Shown: positions 1-11,720, counted from the first letter of the stretch. The stretch: 64,000 nt of DNA from Ariolimax columbianus (GCA_036924085.1 JAVGWX010000013.1:41571893-41635892); one strand, 5' to 3'. The notes: a model not told the origin generated them from the letters alone. A program made the numbers and translations.

Positions 1-96
1 CCCCAATGACCTTTCAGGCTAAGGGCTGTTGATGACGATGAAGATAATGAATTATTCAAGCCAATTTTTCAAGCCAGTAAATCGGATCTGCGCAGT

Positions 97-293
97 TCTT
101 CTTCTTCTTCTTTTTCTTTTTCTTCTTCTTCTTTTTCTTCTTCTTTTTTCGCTCTCAATGTCCTGCTACCAAGTCCTGAAAAGAGCGTTGCAAGTAGTAG
201 ACTGTAGTCCGGAGTACGAAATGTGTTGTGTCGTAGTTTACAGCTTTACTGCGATATGTGCACCTTTCGGCCCGACACATCCAACTTCAGCAG
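97..293 (-). mobile_element. SINE1, 5'-truncated copy with (GAA)n tail
   Basis: On the minus strand this is the 3' part of the SINE1 family that recurs across the window. It opens (high coordinate) in the core, near 293, and ends in a degenerate GAA tract (pyrimidine tract 97-153 on plus). It is flanked by a 13-bp direct repeat with one mismatch, GGATCTGCGCAGT at 84-96 and GGATCTGCGTAGT at 294-306, which reads as a target-site duplication. So the copy is a bona fide 5'-truncated retroposition. No protein is expected. Confidence 0.8.
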
Positions 294-399
294 GGATCTG
301 CGTAGTGAACCAGTTAAGCATTCATTTTGATAAAGTTCAGTTAGTGAACAAACAGATTGCCAAAACTGATTGTGCCAACACTCGTATGCACGGCTGAGA

Positions 400-615
400 T
401 AGACTAGCCACGGGGTACGCATGTCTGATCAACGTCTTTCAACACAAATACTCTATGGTGAACTATAAAAGGACAAAAGAACAAGTGGTAGTCAGCGGAA
501 AAGGTACAAGGACACACTTAGGAGTACCCTGATTCAGTGCGGTATTAACCACGATGACTGGGATAGAATCGTCACCAATCGCACAGACTGGCGCAGAACC
601 CGAGGGTGTTCATAG
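400..615 (+). pseudogene. C-terminal remnant of a non-LTR retrotransposon (C2H2-tailed type)
   Basis: Translating from about 400 gives VRMSDQRL, then QILYGEL, a stop, QRKRYKDTL and DWDRIVTNRTDWRR before another stop. This order (RMxDxRLPKxxxYGEL, QKKRxKDxLK, xWExxAxDRxxWR) is the region after the RT domain in a common class of mollusc APE-type non-LTR elements. No RT or endonuclease is present. An in-frame stop after YGEL marks it as dead. I cannot assign the clade (RTE versus CR1-like) from this piece. Confidence 0.6.
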
Positions 616-1463
616 ACATGACGCATCAAGAATAGATGAGCCTATTTAGCGACGTTCGCTTCGCAAGTCGGCTCACATCGATTCTTCTTCAACCCCGGTG
701 GAAGGGAGTGTCCAATTTTTTAGCATTAAATGTGACAGACAATTCCTGGCTCCGATTAACTTATTTTGCCATCTTCGAACTCGTGCGAACAGTTAATGCT
801 GACATGGTGGTCCTCATCCATTAGGAAAGACGAACAACGCATTTCTGGTAAAAGTATCACATTGTAAAGTAAAGGTCACGCATTTGCAGACACTGCTATA
901 AAGGAGAACTATCAGAACTGTCAGTGAACTAAGTCACGGCTATATCTGTGCTGGGATGCTGGTGGCCAGTTGCTTTCCTCGCTGCCTCTACTACCATACA
1001 CTACTAACGATTAATAAGTTGATCAAAATAACAATCACATTTGTTTGCTTTTGGACATGGTTCATCCTATTCAGATATTCACTGGCTAGTTTGGAACAGG
1101 GTCACCACTATAGCCGAAAGTCAAGGTGCTTATCTTTCAAGAAGCAGAAGCGCGAAACAGTGGGGTTTGAAATCCCGAAAATTGCAAGCGTACAGGCGGG
1201 ACCAGTGACTAGTTATATTGGAGATTGACGAAAGAACTCAGAGATCCTGTGTACACGCAATGTACGTAAATTAACCCTTTGCAGTTGAAAATCAGTCAGC
1301 CGCTGTGAGTGCAAAATTATAAAAGTAATGATATTCCTTCCTAAAACGCAATATGTCTTTTCCCAGGTCTAGGAAGCCTTTTTGTTTGTTTTTATTTTGT
1401 TTTGTTTTGTTTTTGTAGCTGTGTCAAATGTTAGGTCTGAAGCCTTTCACCGAGTTTATTGTC
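616..1463. other. No recognised gene
   Basis: I see no protein domain, RNA gene or clear repeat here. A T/G-rich tract (runs of TTTTG) lies at about 1378-1418. Two short ORFs (636-824 and 956-1228, plus) have no recognisable motif and look like chance frames. Confidence 0.5.
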
Positions 1464-1475
1464 ATTTAGCCAACA

Positions 1476-1731
1476 GGGGACGGCGTGGGCTAGTGAATAA
1501 GTGACACCGCTCACAACCAGAAGGTGCTGGATTCGATCCCTATCACAGCACCGGCCGTTACTCCGGGGAAGCAAACCCTTAGAAAATGGAGGAGGAAGCA
1601 GACCCTTAGATAAAATTCATGCTGAAGTCGGATGCACTGGGCCGACAGGCGCAAAAATAAAAATCACAGTGTAACGCACACCACATTGGGGAATAGAGAA
1701 ATAAGGAGAACAAAAACAAAACAAAAAACAT
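1476..1731 (+). mobile_element. SINE2, tRNA-derived SINE with A-rich tail
   Basis: The head resembles a tRNA: an A-box-like GTGGGCTAGTGAAT and a B-box-like GGATTCGATCCC about 50 bp later, the pol III internal promoter layout. The body contains the core GCTGAAGTCGGATGCACTGG at 1621, and the tail is AACAAAAACAAAACAAAAAA. It is bounded by a 12-bp direct repeat with one mismatch (ATTTAGCCAACA at 1464-1475, ATTTAGCCCACA at 1732-1743). A second copy with the same organisation is at 62,644. The parent tRNA cannot be named with certainty. Confidence 0.8.
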
Positions 1732-1743
1732 ATTTAGCCCACA

Positions 1744-2162
1744 GGAGGGCTGCTATTCTTGTTCACAGCAAACGGCAGATAGAAGGCCACTATTTGTTCA
1801 CACTCGAATTCTAAGTGCTAACATCAAAGACCACGCACCGACTCCCTTGTACGTAATGGATTAATTTATTGACCATGTTAAATACTATCGATAAATTTTG
1901 TGTAACAGAACCGACTAGAAAACATACATCATTGATCTAGGACATGCACCTACGCGACAAACTCCTAACATAAACTGGGAAACTGTTTCACATCACGGGG
2001 CGTTTGTGCAACAATAAGCAATTCAGAACATAGTGAAAATAATGGGACACATTATAATAACAGACTTTGTATGCCCCATGGAAACATTCTACTGTTTAGA
2101 TATGGTACAATATTGCGTTGTGTCTACCTGGTCGTTAACACTGGCACTCTAAACAATGCAAT
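1744..2162. other. No recognised gene
   Basis: AT-rich sequence between two SINEs. I see no conserved protein motif, RNA or repeat in it. Confidence 0.5.
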
Positions 2163-2175
2163 TCAAACTTAATCA

Positions 2176-2524
2176 GGGGATCAAGATGCCGAGCAGCGCA
2201 TGAGCTGCAGTGGTCAGCGACCCATAGCTGACTGTTAGCGTCAAGGCCAGCTGCCAAGATCCTTCTACGCCTCCACGCAGTGATCTTGGATAACAGGCTG
2301 CAGCAGGGAGGGCTGGCTAAGGAGAAGGGATCGAAGAGGGACTGCTAACCCGGTACTCTAAAAATGCTTGCTGAAGTCGGATGTGTTGGAACGAAAGATG
2401 AAAATATCGCAGTCAAGCTGTAAACTACGATACAACGCATTCTGTTCTCTGGACTACATTCTGCTACTTAAGCCCTTTCAGGGTTTGATAGCTGGAGGTT
2501 GAGAACGAACGAAGCCAAGTCAAG
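2176..2524 (+). mobile_element. SINE1, full-length copy
   Basis: This is a complete 349-bp SINE1. It starts GGGGATCAAGATGCCGAG, contains the segment CAGCGACCCATAGCTGACTG, the CTGAAGTCGGATGTGTTGG core at about 2371, and ends GAACGAACGAAGCCAAGTC instead of the GAA tail of other copies. A perfect 13-bp target duplication TCAAACTTAATCA flanks it (2163-2175 and 2525-2537). No clear tRNA, 7SL or 5S head is visible, so the promoter type is not known. Confidence 0.85.
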
Positions 2525-2537
2525 TCAAACTTAATCA

Positions 2538-2857
2538 ACAGTGAGGACTTGATAACTTATTCAATTGTACACTTTTTTTGGTTAAAGTTTTGCCTCTCTG
2601 TAATCTACTGGCGGGGGAACGCTTCTTTCCACCCCCAACCGTAGTCTTTTAATCCATACTAGGACGAATTAACCAGTGCTTTGATGTGTGTGTGTGACTG
2701 TACCTACGCTAGTTAGATCGATCGCAGGAGTCAACCAAGTCGAAGTGCGATGGAAGGACCTCACCCTGAAGGCACAAGTTAGCCACGTAAAGATAATGTC
2801 GAGAGGTCAATGACCAGTTGCCAGTCCAACGTTCTCGTGTCTATTTTCTAGGACTTC
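2538..2857. repeat. Non-coding stretch with a dispersed repeat (about 2570-2706)
   Basis: The part from about 2570 to 2706 (ending in CCAGTGCTTTGATGTGTG and TGTACCTACGCTAG) is clearly similar to 5727-5863. Both contain TCTACTGGCGG, CCGTAGTC and CCAGTGCTT(T/G)GATG. It is a dispersed repeat of unknown type. Nothing else is recognised. Confidence 0.5.
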
Positions 2858-3585
2858 TCAATAAGGTATGTAGACTCCCTCGTTTTCTGGTAAAATCTTT
2901 CTTAGTTTGGTAAGGAGATCTGCATAATATTGCCCATTAACAGTGTTGCCATGAGGCAGGTAATCTTTCGATATGACACTTTCTCGTCCTAAAATAGTCA
3001 GCATCATTTTTCTTGCAGATTTCTGTGCTCTTGCCTTGACGTGTGTTGGTGAGCCCGGGGCTTTCCACTGCATGCTGGAAGTTTTGCATTCTTGGTCATA
3101 ATGGTGGATCCAAGTCTCATCTACTGTCACTATGGTCGGCAACATCTATTTCGACCGACATATTTTGAGCAACTGGCCACAGCAATCAACCCTCGTTTGT
3201 TTCTGTTCACATGTCAGCAGACGCGGGACCCAGAGGGCACACACTTTTCTCAAGTTCAGTCTGTTGTGTAAAATTCTAAAAACTGTACTTTCATTCAGTT
3301 TTGCTGACCTAAATATCTCTGCAATTGTCATTTTCCTATCCTGGTTATTGATTTTCTCCACTCTGCAGCATTTTCATCGATGCACTCTGAGGATAGTCTT
3401 TCTTATCTTGAAAGGTCCTCAACAAGGAAACAGCCACACTTAAACTGCCTACACCAGTTTATTACAGAAGCATACGAAGGACAGAATTCCCCAAACATTG
3501 GTTCCATCTTCCTGTGTATTTCTGTAGGTGTTTACCCCTGCAACATCAAGAATGTTATCACAGTTCTGGCCTCAGATTTCTCCAT
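2858..3585 (-). pseudogene. Mariner-family transposase pseudogene
   Basis: Reading the minus strand from an ATG at 3583-3585 gives MEKSEARTVITFL, then TPTEIH, SYASVINW (first helix-turn-helix region), then KMTIAEIF, VFRILH, LRKVCALWVPRLLT and CEQKQ (second helix-turn-helix and linker), VDETWIHHYD (first catalytic Asp), WKAPGSP, and DYLPHGNTVNGQYYADLL. These are mariner hallmarks in the right order. The frame is broken by a stop in the first 20 codons, a stop after EDLSR, a one-base frameshift near 3361-3364 and a stop at 3143-3145. The C-terminal part with the remaining catalytic aspartates is missing beyond 2858. It cannot encode an active transposase. Confidence 0.9.
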
Positions 3586-4081
3586 TGCTCTGGCAAACCG
3601 TTAGAGCAGCAGATTCGGTCAATAAAGAGTGTTACGCCATGCACCATACCGGGTAAACCCTGTCGAGGAGGGAAATTCATACTTCTCAAGTCCAGTACAC
3701 ATTGATGAGCTACATATGTGCAAATTTCAACTTTCTCCTCATATACCTTCATAGTCAGGGTAAAGACTTATGACAATCCCCTTGTATATAATTAGTTGTA
3801 AAGTGTTTTCTATATATTGTTAAAGGAATTGTGACTGTTATGTAAATAGAGCATTCTTTTAGTGACCTAGAACGACACAGAAAAGTTAGTTATTGCCCAT
3901 CGCAAACGATGAGGTCCACGTCATTAGGCGGGTTTCTCTAAAAATATGACACGCGCTGTATTTCGATTATAGTGAGCAACAAGCTGTGCTGGTCATCAAT
4001 CTCTCGCCTCTCACAATCTCACGCCTCTTACAATCTCACGCAGAAAAGTACCAGCTAGGTGAATAACATAAGCAAAATGTT
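3586..4081. other. No recognised gene; weak dispersed repeat
   Basis: The 5' region of the mariner may extend some way into this stretch, but I could not find its terminal inverted repeat. About 3890-3995 resembles 52,006-52,120 (shared TTGCCCATC, GATTATAGTGAG and GTCATC), so it is a dispersed repeat relic. Confidence 0.4.
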
Positions 4082-4094
4082 ATAACAGTACATC

Positions 4095-4784
4095 TGAGCA
4101 ATTTCAGAGCGCAGGCAGAGGCACTGAAGGCTGCAGTAGAAGCAATGCTGATACGCGAAAGCAATGAAAGCCAGATAGTCCTGTTCACAGATGCCCTGTC
4201 CGTGGTTACAGCACTAAAAAGCCAGAAAAATACAGAACTTAATGATTTAAGAGCAGTACTCTGTCAACTATGTCACTAGTCCGCATCATACAGAGTAGTG
4301 GTACAGTGGGTTCCATTCCACTGTAACATTCAATGCAACGAGGAGGCAGACAGATTGGCAAAAGAAGGTGCAAGATTACCACCATCAGATTCTAGTGTGA
4401 CCCACGAAGAGTCCAAAAGGTTTATTAGGGCCAGATACATGACCAAATGGGAAACAGAGCATACTGGCTACACAATAAAATGATGCATATTACCAGTTGA
4501 GCAGAAGAGAGCAGGTCGTGGTCTTCAGACTCCGCACAGGCCACAACAGACCGAGGAACCATCTCTTCAATAAACTGAAGATAGGTGGCGCTGATGAATG
4601 CACCTGTGGTACAGGGAAAATGACCGCCGAACATCTGCTGCAAAATTGCCCGACATACGAGGACCAGAGAAAGCACATGTGGCCATCACCAGTGGCAACA
4701 CTAGACAAGCTCTATGGCAGTGTGATAACAGCTGCTTTCTTCGAACAAATACAAGTTGACGTCTGGTAGCGTACGAAGAAAAAG
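4095..4784 (+). mobile_element. LINE-G, 5'-truncated copy (RNase H end)
   Basis: The copy covers only the RNase H and C-terminal region: FRAQAEALKAAVEAM, VLFTDALSVVTAL, VQWVPFHCNIQ, EEADRLAKEGA, then the cysteine motif ECTCGTGKMTAEHLLQNCP. It is broken by a stop near 4276 and a frameshift near 4480. It ends in a short GAAGAAAAAG tail. A perfect 13-bp duplication ATAACAGTACATC (4082-4094 and 4785-4797) proves an independent, 5'-truncated insertion by target-primed reverse transcription. Confidence 0.9.
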
Positions 4785-4797
4785 ATAACAGTACATC

Positions 4798-5164
4798 CCA
4801 ATACATAAAATGCAATGTACTAGAGAAGTGGAACAATTTTTCATGTTCGATAAAATATTTACAAAGATAATCACACTACCGTAAGAAAAATTATTTTAAA
4901 TTTCATCAGACATTAGAATAAAACATAGGATGAAAATTAAATAACACGTCGTTAAATGTGTGTCCCTCTTTCGTAAGCTCACATATTAAAAACTGTTTTG
5001 GTACAGCAATGACAATAGTAAACAAATAAAGATATGTATAAACTCGATTTAACGATATAGGGGGATATAAGGATTTCATTGCATATATTGCTAAAAAAAA
5101 TAGACAAGGAAAACAAATTTGCTCTTTACTAAAAAATAAACAAACATTGACAAGCCGCCGGATA
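4798..5164. other. No recognised gene
   Basis: AT-rich sequence with several A-runs. The A/T-rich end next to the tRNA fragment may be the old pol III trailer. No gene seen. Confidence 0.5.
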
Positions 5165-5201
5165 TGCCGAAACCCGGGATTGAACCAGGGACCTTTAGAT
5201 C
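5165..5201 (-). pseudogene. tRNA-Phe 3'-half relic
   Basis: Minus-strand sequence matches the 3' half of tRNA-Phe as found elsewhere in this window: from the anticodon-loop side (GATCTAAAGGTCCC) through the T-arm to the discriminator A. Homology stops at about 5201, so the D-arm and 5' acceptor strand are lost. The conserved trailer (TATCCGGCGGCTTGTCAATG) is present downstream. It cannot form a tRNA. Confidence 0.8.
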
Positions 5202-5319
5202 AGTATAGCCGGTCAGTATAGATTACGAAACAAACAATACCCAGATTTAACCAGTTAGTCTTTCTAGTATGTTATTATTTATTGCTTTCTCTTATTAAAA
5301 GGCTAAGCAATCATCTTAA

Positions 5320-5700
5320 ACAGAAGCCCCACCTTCCAGAGAGTCAGTGGGGCTTCAGAACTGGTCGGGGAACGGAACTGTAGACATGATGATGACCGTC
5401 ATTGCGGAAAATTCTGGAATACATGAATCGGTTTTCTGCTGCATGCAGCAACTTCGGACCGGTTATAATGATAAATGCTTTAAAAAAACCGAAGTTATGC
5501 ACCAACCAACTCCTGGTACACACAGTCACAAATCAAAGCAACTGAACAGATCCTGAAAGATGTATGCACTTTCACGTACCTGGGCAGTACACTCGCGTAC
5601 TGCCAATCTGGACGACGAAAGCCAATTCAGCCTTCCGTAGAATGCACGCGACAGTATTAGAGCGCCGGCACATTTGCGCCACGACAAAGCTGAAGCTCTG
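5320..5700 (+). pseudogene. Internally deleted RT fragment of a non-LTR retrotransposon
   Basis: Near 5330 the translation reads LPESQWGFRTGRGT, an RT-domain motif of APE-type non-LTR elements. The sequence then jumps to KKTEVMHQPTPG and VCTFTYLGSTLA, which normally lie some 200 residues later; the catalytic FADD region is missing. The reading frame shifts several times. It is the same broad class as the fragments at 400, 9,648 and 49,835. Interpreted as a dead, internally deleted copy. Confidence 0.65.
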
Positions 5701-8148
5701 CCTAGCTTTTTTTAAATTTTTTTAAAATTTTATGTGTTTGCCTCACTAGTTTCTACTGGCGGAGGCGCGCCTATTTCACCCCAGACCGTAGTCAATTTGG
5801 ACGATATTAAGACGCATAAACCAGTGCTTGGATGCGTGTGTGTATCTGTTTGTACCTAGCCTGGTATTTCCGTGATGTTCCTCCCGTTGTTCCTCGCTTT
5901 TGATGTTCCTAGTTGTCCGCCGTAGGTATTTGCATAAATATGCACAATAGTTTTCCTGGGACCATTTTGGGATTGAGTATATTTATTTTCTGTCATACTT
6001 GATTCGGATCTCTTTTTTTATTTCCTGATTTTTTTTTTTTTTAAATAAAATATAAAACCCTATCATACATTTTATACACAATTGTGAAGATAGCAGTGTA
6101 GTGAGGTGTACAACGAGAATGAATGAGATGGAATGATTGGAAATATGACAAACAATATACTTGATACATAAGGATTAAGAGTACAATATAAATTAATTGA
6201 AAAGTGTCTTCCTTCTGTTGTGAGGCCCATCTGTGTTGACTTCCTTCTGTCTGGTCTTGGTGTATCAGGTTTTGCCCGCTCTCATATATTTTTCCATCGC
6301 ATCCATGTACTCCAACTTGTAAGCGATTCACTGATTTGTGTGTCGCCTTGTAGATCCCTCGTCTCACCTGTGCCCTCTAGCTCTCGCAGTCAATTGTGTG
6401 TTGAATGTGTGGTAGGCTCAGGAACAGAAGAACAATAGAAAGGTAGATAATTGATTAAATAATTATAGATAAAAAAGGTTGATGTAGTAGTAGTATAATT
6501 ATATTAAGTGTAGATATATAGTGGTGAGGATGCCCGCAGAAGGGATATACATATATAAACCTATAAATACATACATAAGTGTAAATTAAAATGTCCACAT
6601 ATATATACTCATACGTACATATCTACACACCTACATATCTACACACCTACATATGTGCACATCTACATGTGTGCACACTATAGCGCTCGTGAATTGTCAC
6701 ACTCACTTGCTACATAACAGATGGGCTAATTGTAGTGTGAGTCCGTTACATCATCAGTCGACGCATCTTCCCACTGAATCCACAAGCATCGACCACCGAT
6801 CACCACGTGCAAGGCGCAGGCGACACAGAAACTGTGGCCAAGCTAGAGCAATCCACCGAGTCTATCGCCACATGGGCACCTGTGTGTTAATTTACTCACG
6901 GACCACAATAGGTCAAATTTAGTAGAATGTAACCACACGAAGCACCACATTTTTAAGTCGCGAGGTATGCCACTGTCATTTTCAGATCCAACTCCGCACG
7001 TGGAAAATGGACCTCCTGCACCGCAAGAGAATAACCCCGTGTGCAGTCATAGCAGGAAAGACGAATCATACGCATCGTCGGACTGCGCACCAAACAAAGT
7101 GTCATGACCTGCTATGTCTCCAACAACCCACCAAGAACGCTTAGAGATGGTCGCACATGTCAGCAGGGCATTTCTGCTTGCTCCGGCACATGGCTAGAAG
7201 GCACACGTCTGTCCTACAGGGAGACCACTCTCTTCATTTATTGAGCAAAGAGATGACTGGTATTGCCTTCCGTAAATCAAAGCCAGGAGTTGCCAATAAT
7301 GCTGCCATAAAATGGAACATCCACCTCCGTGAGGCTTGTGCAAATTCATCAATTGCCCACAAAACTCACAAACCAGCATCAAGGTCTCTTTTGGGTCCAC
7401 AAAAAAACAACACAGCTGCACCCAACTAAGTGACAGCTGTACACACAATTATTTTGGTATGGAAGACTGTGTGGTCATATAATTTCAGAAAGGGTGAGCC
7501 TTTAGCACGCTCCAGGATGTCTGAGACGCCCAGCTCGTCAAGCTATCAACAAGAAAAAATTTGATATTTTGTTTCTCTAAGTACGGTGACCCTACCAATA
7601 GTTATTTTTATACTGCTGGATTCGTCACGTCCATCTACACACGATTTTTGCCGGTAAAAGCACCGCATGCTAGATCACAAATGGCTTTTGAACGATTTAT
7701 TATTTTTCCGCCGATTGGGCCAGGCCGACTTTTGGGGGGGAAAAGGTGAAGTAGGTTGTTGGGAAAGACCTTTATCTTGTACATTCGCCCATTTTACTTG
7801 TTTAGATGACAGAACTACGCTTGAATTGGAAACCAACAGTTGTGTCGATATTGTAAACACAGTATCGATTCTTTGTTATGGTTTCCATGGTTTTCCATCG
7901 GAGCGCCTAGGCCTTATCCGGGAAGGTCCAAATATTTAAATTTTTCCGAAAATTTCACATTCATCTTCTTGTATCTCAGAAACCAACAAACACACAACAA
8001 CAACACCAACACCAACAAGTTCTTCGTTCAATTGTGTCTATAAACGCAAGAAAATCATACTTATTGACCACCAAATAGAACAGTTACAATTTTTGAAATT
8101 TGCAAAATTAAAAAATGTGAGAAATTTTCAAAAACTCAATGCAGTGTG
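5701..8148. other. 2.4 kb without a recognised gene
   Basis: About 5727-5863 is the second copy of the dispersed repeat at 2570-2706. An imperfect TACA/CACA-rich microsatellite lies at about 6575-6675. Short ORFs at 6041-6367 (minus) and 6653-6922, 7157-7429 (plus) carry no motif I recognise. I see no RNA gene. The rest may hold decayed repeats that only a database search would identify. Confidence 0.45.
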
Positions 8149-9213
8149 CTAAAGAAGTACCGCTTTTTCTATTACTTTCTCTGTTTCTTTTTTAATTGTT
8201 TGGTAAGATTTTTGGTTGTCTTCTGTTTTGTATTTCCTGTATTTCTTTAGAGCTTTTTGTCTTTTTTTTATTTGGTTAGTGCATTCCTCATTCCACCAGG
8301 GTACAGGTGTTTTGTTGTTTTTACGGTTACCGTAATGGTTTTCTTTTCCTGTGGATTGTATTAAGTTAGCTGGCATGTTTTTGTTGGGTATGTGCTTTAT
8401 AGCTATCTGCAGGATGTTGGTTGTTAGGTTATGGTTGAATACGTCTACGTTATCTGAGATTAAGTCTTCTCTTTTGAGTCTGAGCAGATCTTCTTGGAAT
8501 CCGTTCCAGTCTGCCTTATGGTAGTTGAAATAGGGTCTCATTGATCCAGTGTTTCGTATGTATTTTTCTTTTAAATAAATTGCTATGGGCAGGTGGTCTG
8601 ATCCTGCATTATCCAGAACTTCCCATTTGATGGTTGCCAAGTTTGGCGTCATTATTGTGATGTCTATAGCCGTATCTGATCCATTTGGATTGTTATTTAT
8701 TCTGGTCATTGACCCATCGTTTATTATTATTAGATTGTTTTCTTCGCAGAAGGTCATTATTTGTTTTCCTGCCGTGTCTATGGCGCTTCCTCCCCATGCT
8801 GGATAATGTGCGTTGAAATCCCCTACTATGATTGTTCTATTGTTTATTTGTGCTTTGATTGTTTCCATGTCATTTGTGGTGAATTTTCCTCTTGGGTTGT
8901 ATATGTTTATTATTGTGATGCTCGCTGGACTACTGTCTATTTTAATGGATAGGCCTTCTAGGTTTTCGGTATTAAATGGATCCCAGTCCATTATTTTGTA
9001 TTCTTCATTTACTATAAAGGCTACTCCTCATTTCGCTCCTGTCTCTCTATCGTTCCTAACTATATTGTATTTTGGAATATTGAGTCTTTTGGTTGGGTTG
9101 AGCATGGTTTCTTGAATCGCATATATTATTGTTTCTTTTCCCAGATTGGCCAGTCCTAGGTATGGCTTAAAGTTTTTGTGTAGGCCTCTGCAGTTCCATT
9201 GTATTATTTTCAT
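8149..9213 (-). pseudogene. Endonuclease domain of a second non-LTR element (LINE-E)
   Basis: From ATG at 9211-9213 the minus strand encodes an APE-type endonuclease: MKIIQWNCRGLHKN, IYAIQET (catalytic Glu), INIYNPRG, IIVGDFNAHYPAWGG (Asp and Asn), IDITIMTP and NAGSDHLPIAI (Ser-Asp-His). It continues to a basic stretch rich in Lys near the end of the normal EN-RT linker. There is one stop in frame at 9028-9030. No reverse transcriptase follows beyond 8149. This protein is a different family from LINE-G, which has QWNAEG at the same position. Jockey/I-group membership is plausible but not proven. Confidence 0.85.
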
Positions 9214-9647
9214 TTTGTGTTATTTTCACGTTGCTTGTGCTACGTGGAATTGTTAGTCTTTCTTGAGGTTCAGTGGTTCAATCCGGTCCAATTCTATAAA
9301 AGTATTGTTCTGATTTGGGAGATTTCTTCTTTTTTTTAAAATAATTTTTAATTTTTTAAAATTGAATTATCTATCTTTTAGATTATACTTGCAAGGTTCT
9401 GACCTTGGCTGTTTTCCACTCTTTTCCAACAAAGTTTTGATTCATCAATATTTATAAAATAGCATAAATCATATTACCTTGATTCTGCATGGGCGATACT
9501 TAACACTGTTGCTTGTGCTTCCTGTTTTACAGCATTTCCGAATATCCTCTTCACGTCTTTGTCTCGCGCGCCTGGCTCTGAGTAGATGGATAGACCTGGG
9601 GGTCCTACTTTTGTTTGTTGTTGACCGATTCCTCTGCCTAGCTTCTA
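9214..9647. other. No recognised gene
   Basis: The first about 100 bp may be the end of the ORF upstream of the LINE-E endonuclease (minus frame NTFIELDRIEPLNLKKD then stop). The rest is AT-rich with nothing recognised. Confidence 0.35.
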
Positions 9648-10260
9648 TCCTTCCAACCCTGTTATACGCATGCGAGAGTTGGACTGGCTATGCGAGACAG
9701 GCAAAACGATTGAACCACTTCCATACAACCAGATAAATATTCCGCATCCGCTGGCAGGTCCATGTCCCTGGCCCTAAAGTCCTGAAAAGATCAGACATGC
9801 CAAGCATCTATGCATAGCAGTAGGCGGGGCAGCTTAAATCGTCTTGACACCTTGTGCGCATGTCAGACACAAGACTGCAGAAGACACTTCTGTACGGTGA
9901 GCTTAGGGAAGGCTGTCGAAAAGGAGGTCGCCCAAAAAAAAAGGGATTTAAGGACAGCCTGAAGGAAACCCTGAGATGCTGTCAGATAGATGAAGATAAC
10001 TGTGAGAGCATTGTGGAAAACAGATAGGTCTGGAGAAATGCAGGAAACGTGAGCGTTACTGTAGGAAAAAGTCCCCGTTTGTAGACGGCGGAAACCAAAC
10101 GCCTGATCAGGAAGGAAAGATCAACGAAACCACCGTCACCGGCAGCAGAAGACATAGTGTGCAAACCAAGTAGTAGATCATTCCGTGCCCGCATTTGACT
10201 GATAAGCCACGTAAGGTCCAGCAAACACCAAAGTATGTCAGCCAGTGCAGAAACAAAACA
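9648..10260 (+). pseudogene. C-terminal part of a non-LTR retrotransposon with zinc-finger tail
   Basis: Piecewise translation gives LPTLLYACESWT, RLNHFHTT, RIRWQ, VLKRSDMPSIYA, YGEL, GRPKK, and finally SRSFRARI and LISHV in the place where related elements carry a Cys2-His2 finger (CxxCxRxFRARIGLxSHxRxH). Frames shift repeatedly and stops are frequent, so it is dead. RT catalytic motifs are absent. It belongs to the same broad class as the fragments at 400, 5,320 and 49,835. Confidence 0.7.
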
Positions 10261-10444
10261 AAACAGATCACAAAATACAGGGCTGATATGGTAATCGACA
10301 ACGATGGACAATTATTATCACTGCTCTCTCAGCTGCTCAATTCTCAAAGTCGGTGGTAATAACACCCTATTGATTAACCAATTTAACCAATACATCATTA
10401 CTATACGTTCACATTTTTGTGCGTCTAAGCAAGCAAGACTGAAT

Positions 10445-10920
10445 TGAGACAAGTGGACATATTTAAATACCTGGGTACAATGACATACATGTACAATGGA
10501 AGATGCAATTACGAAATAAAATGCAGAACAGCTCAAGCAAAATCTGTCTTCCAGTCCACAACATAAATATTGTGCAACAAATCCTTACCGCTGGAACTGA
10601 GAAAGAGAGTCCTTGGACGCTATGTAATACCAGTACTGGCATTTGGCAGTAAATCATGAACAATCAGCAGGTAAGCGCATATATCTTTGGAAGCAACGGA
10701 GATGTAATTTTACAGAAAAATGCTGTGGATTCCATGCACTGCAAATGAAGACTAATGATACAGTACTCAAAGAAGCACAAACACAAAGACAACTCATCGC
10801 AAAGATCAGAACAAGACAGTTATCCTTTTACTGGCATGATATGAGAAGAGGCCGCTTGGAGCTTGTTGCTACCAAGAGAAAGATAGCAGGAATGAGACAG
10901 ATTTAATAGATAATCAATGG
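10445..10920 (+). pseudogene. Post-RT fragment of another non-LTR retrotransposon
   Basis: The translation shows VDIFKYLGTMT, CNYEIKCRTAQAKSVF, LPLELRKRVLGRYVIPVLAFG, then EAQTQRQLIAKIRTRQLSFYWHDMRRG in pieces. This follows the typical order after the RT catalytic domain (YLGSxIxxDGxxxxEIxxRIxxAKxxF, then LxxIxxRxLxFxGHxxRR). Stops and frameshifts break it. It is a class distinct from the fragment just upstream. Confidence 0.65.
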
Positions 10921-10925
10921 AAAGG

Positions 10926-11720
10926 ATAAATTAAATAATAACAAGTTATTCTAAATACAAAGGTCTACAAGAACCACAAAATTGTGTCCAATAAAAGGCA
11001 AGCTATAAGACATATAAGACACATGTTTTTTGCCACATTCTGCCAAATCGTCTCAAAGTGGGATATAATTCCCTTCCAAAAAGGATTAATTGAATTGTAA
11101 AGCGAAATATTGAAAAGATTATATTTCATTAGAAAAGTAGAACCCCAATCTGGAACAGCATGGTATTACCAGTGTACGAGCCCGTGTGTTATCGTGGCTT
11201 ACAAGAGGTCCAACGATCGGATACACTGTAACCTGCTTGGCATGTCGTAGAAGGAAATACAGAGAATGGAACATGAAACTAACTACATCTTACTGTAGAA
11301 ACTATAAGCCACACACACATTTAAAAAAAAATAACAATAGGAAACGTAGAAATCTACACTTCATGGTAGAATAGAAGCGACTAGGTCCGGTATAATAAGT
11401 ATATTTGACGCACTATTGCAAGATGCATACATGATCTCAAGAAATAAGAAAGTTGTGTGCATTGCAAATAAGAAATTGCGGAATAAAGTGTTCTTCAATG
11501 CAACGTATAGCACATAATTACTGGATGAGAAAACAAAAGAAAAAACAGATTTTAAACATTTAATTCACAATAGGTAGATGTAAAAACAACAATTACCGAG
11601 GAGCATCAAAGATATTAATGAAGTATAATTAGGCTGGTAATGAACACAATAATTCAGGCACTGAGAAATTAATAAATATGTTGGTTAAAAGAAAACAAAA
11701 GTAGAAACAGCCACCGGATT
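10926..11720. other. Non-coding; contains one copy of a duplicated segment
   Basis: About 11,480-11,620 is similar to 15,913-16,040 (both GCTTCAATGCAAC or CTTCAATGCAAC, ACATAATTA, GAATGAGAAAA / GGATGAGAAAA, ATAGGTAGA). This points to an old duplication or an unidentified repeat. Nothing else is recognised. Confidence 0.45.

Noticed and set aside
7080..7200. Possible zinc-finger end of a retrotransposon (VSRAFLLAPAHG)
   Set aside because: Too short and lacks the paired Cys and His residues.
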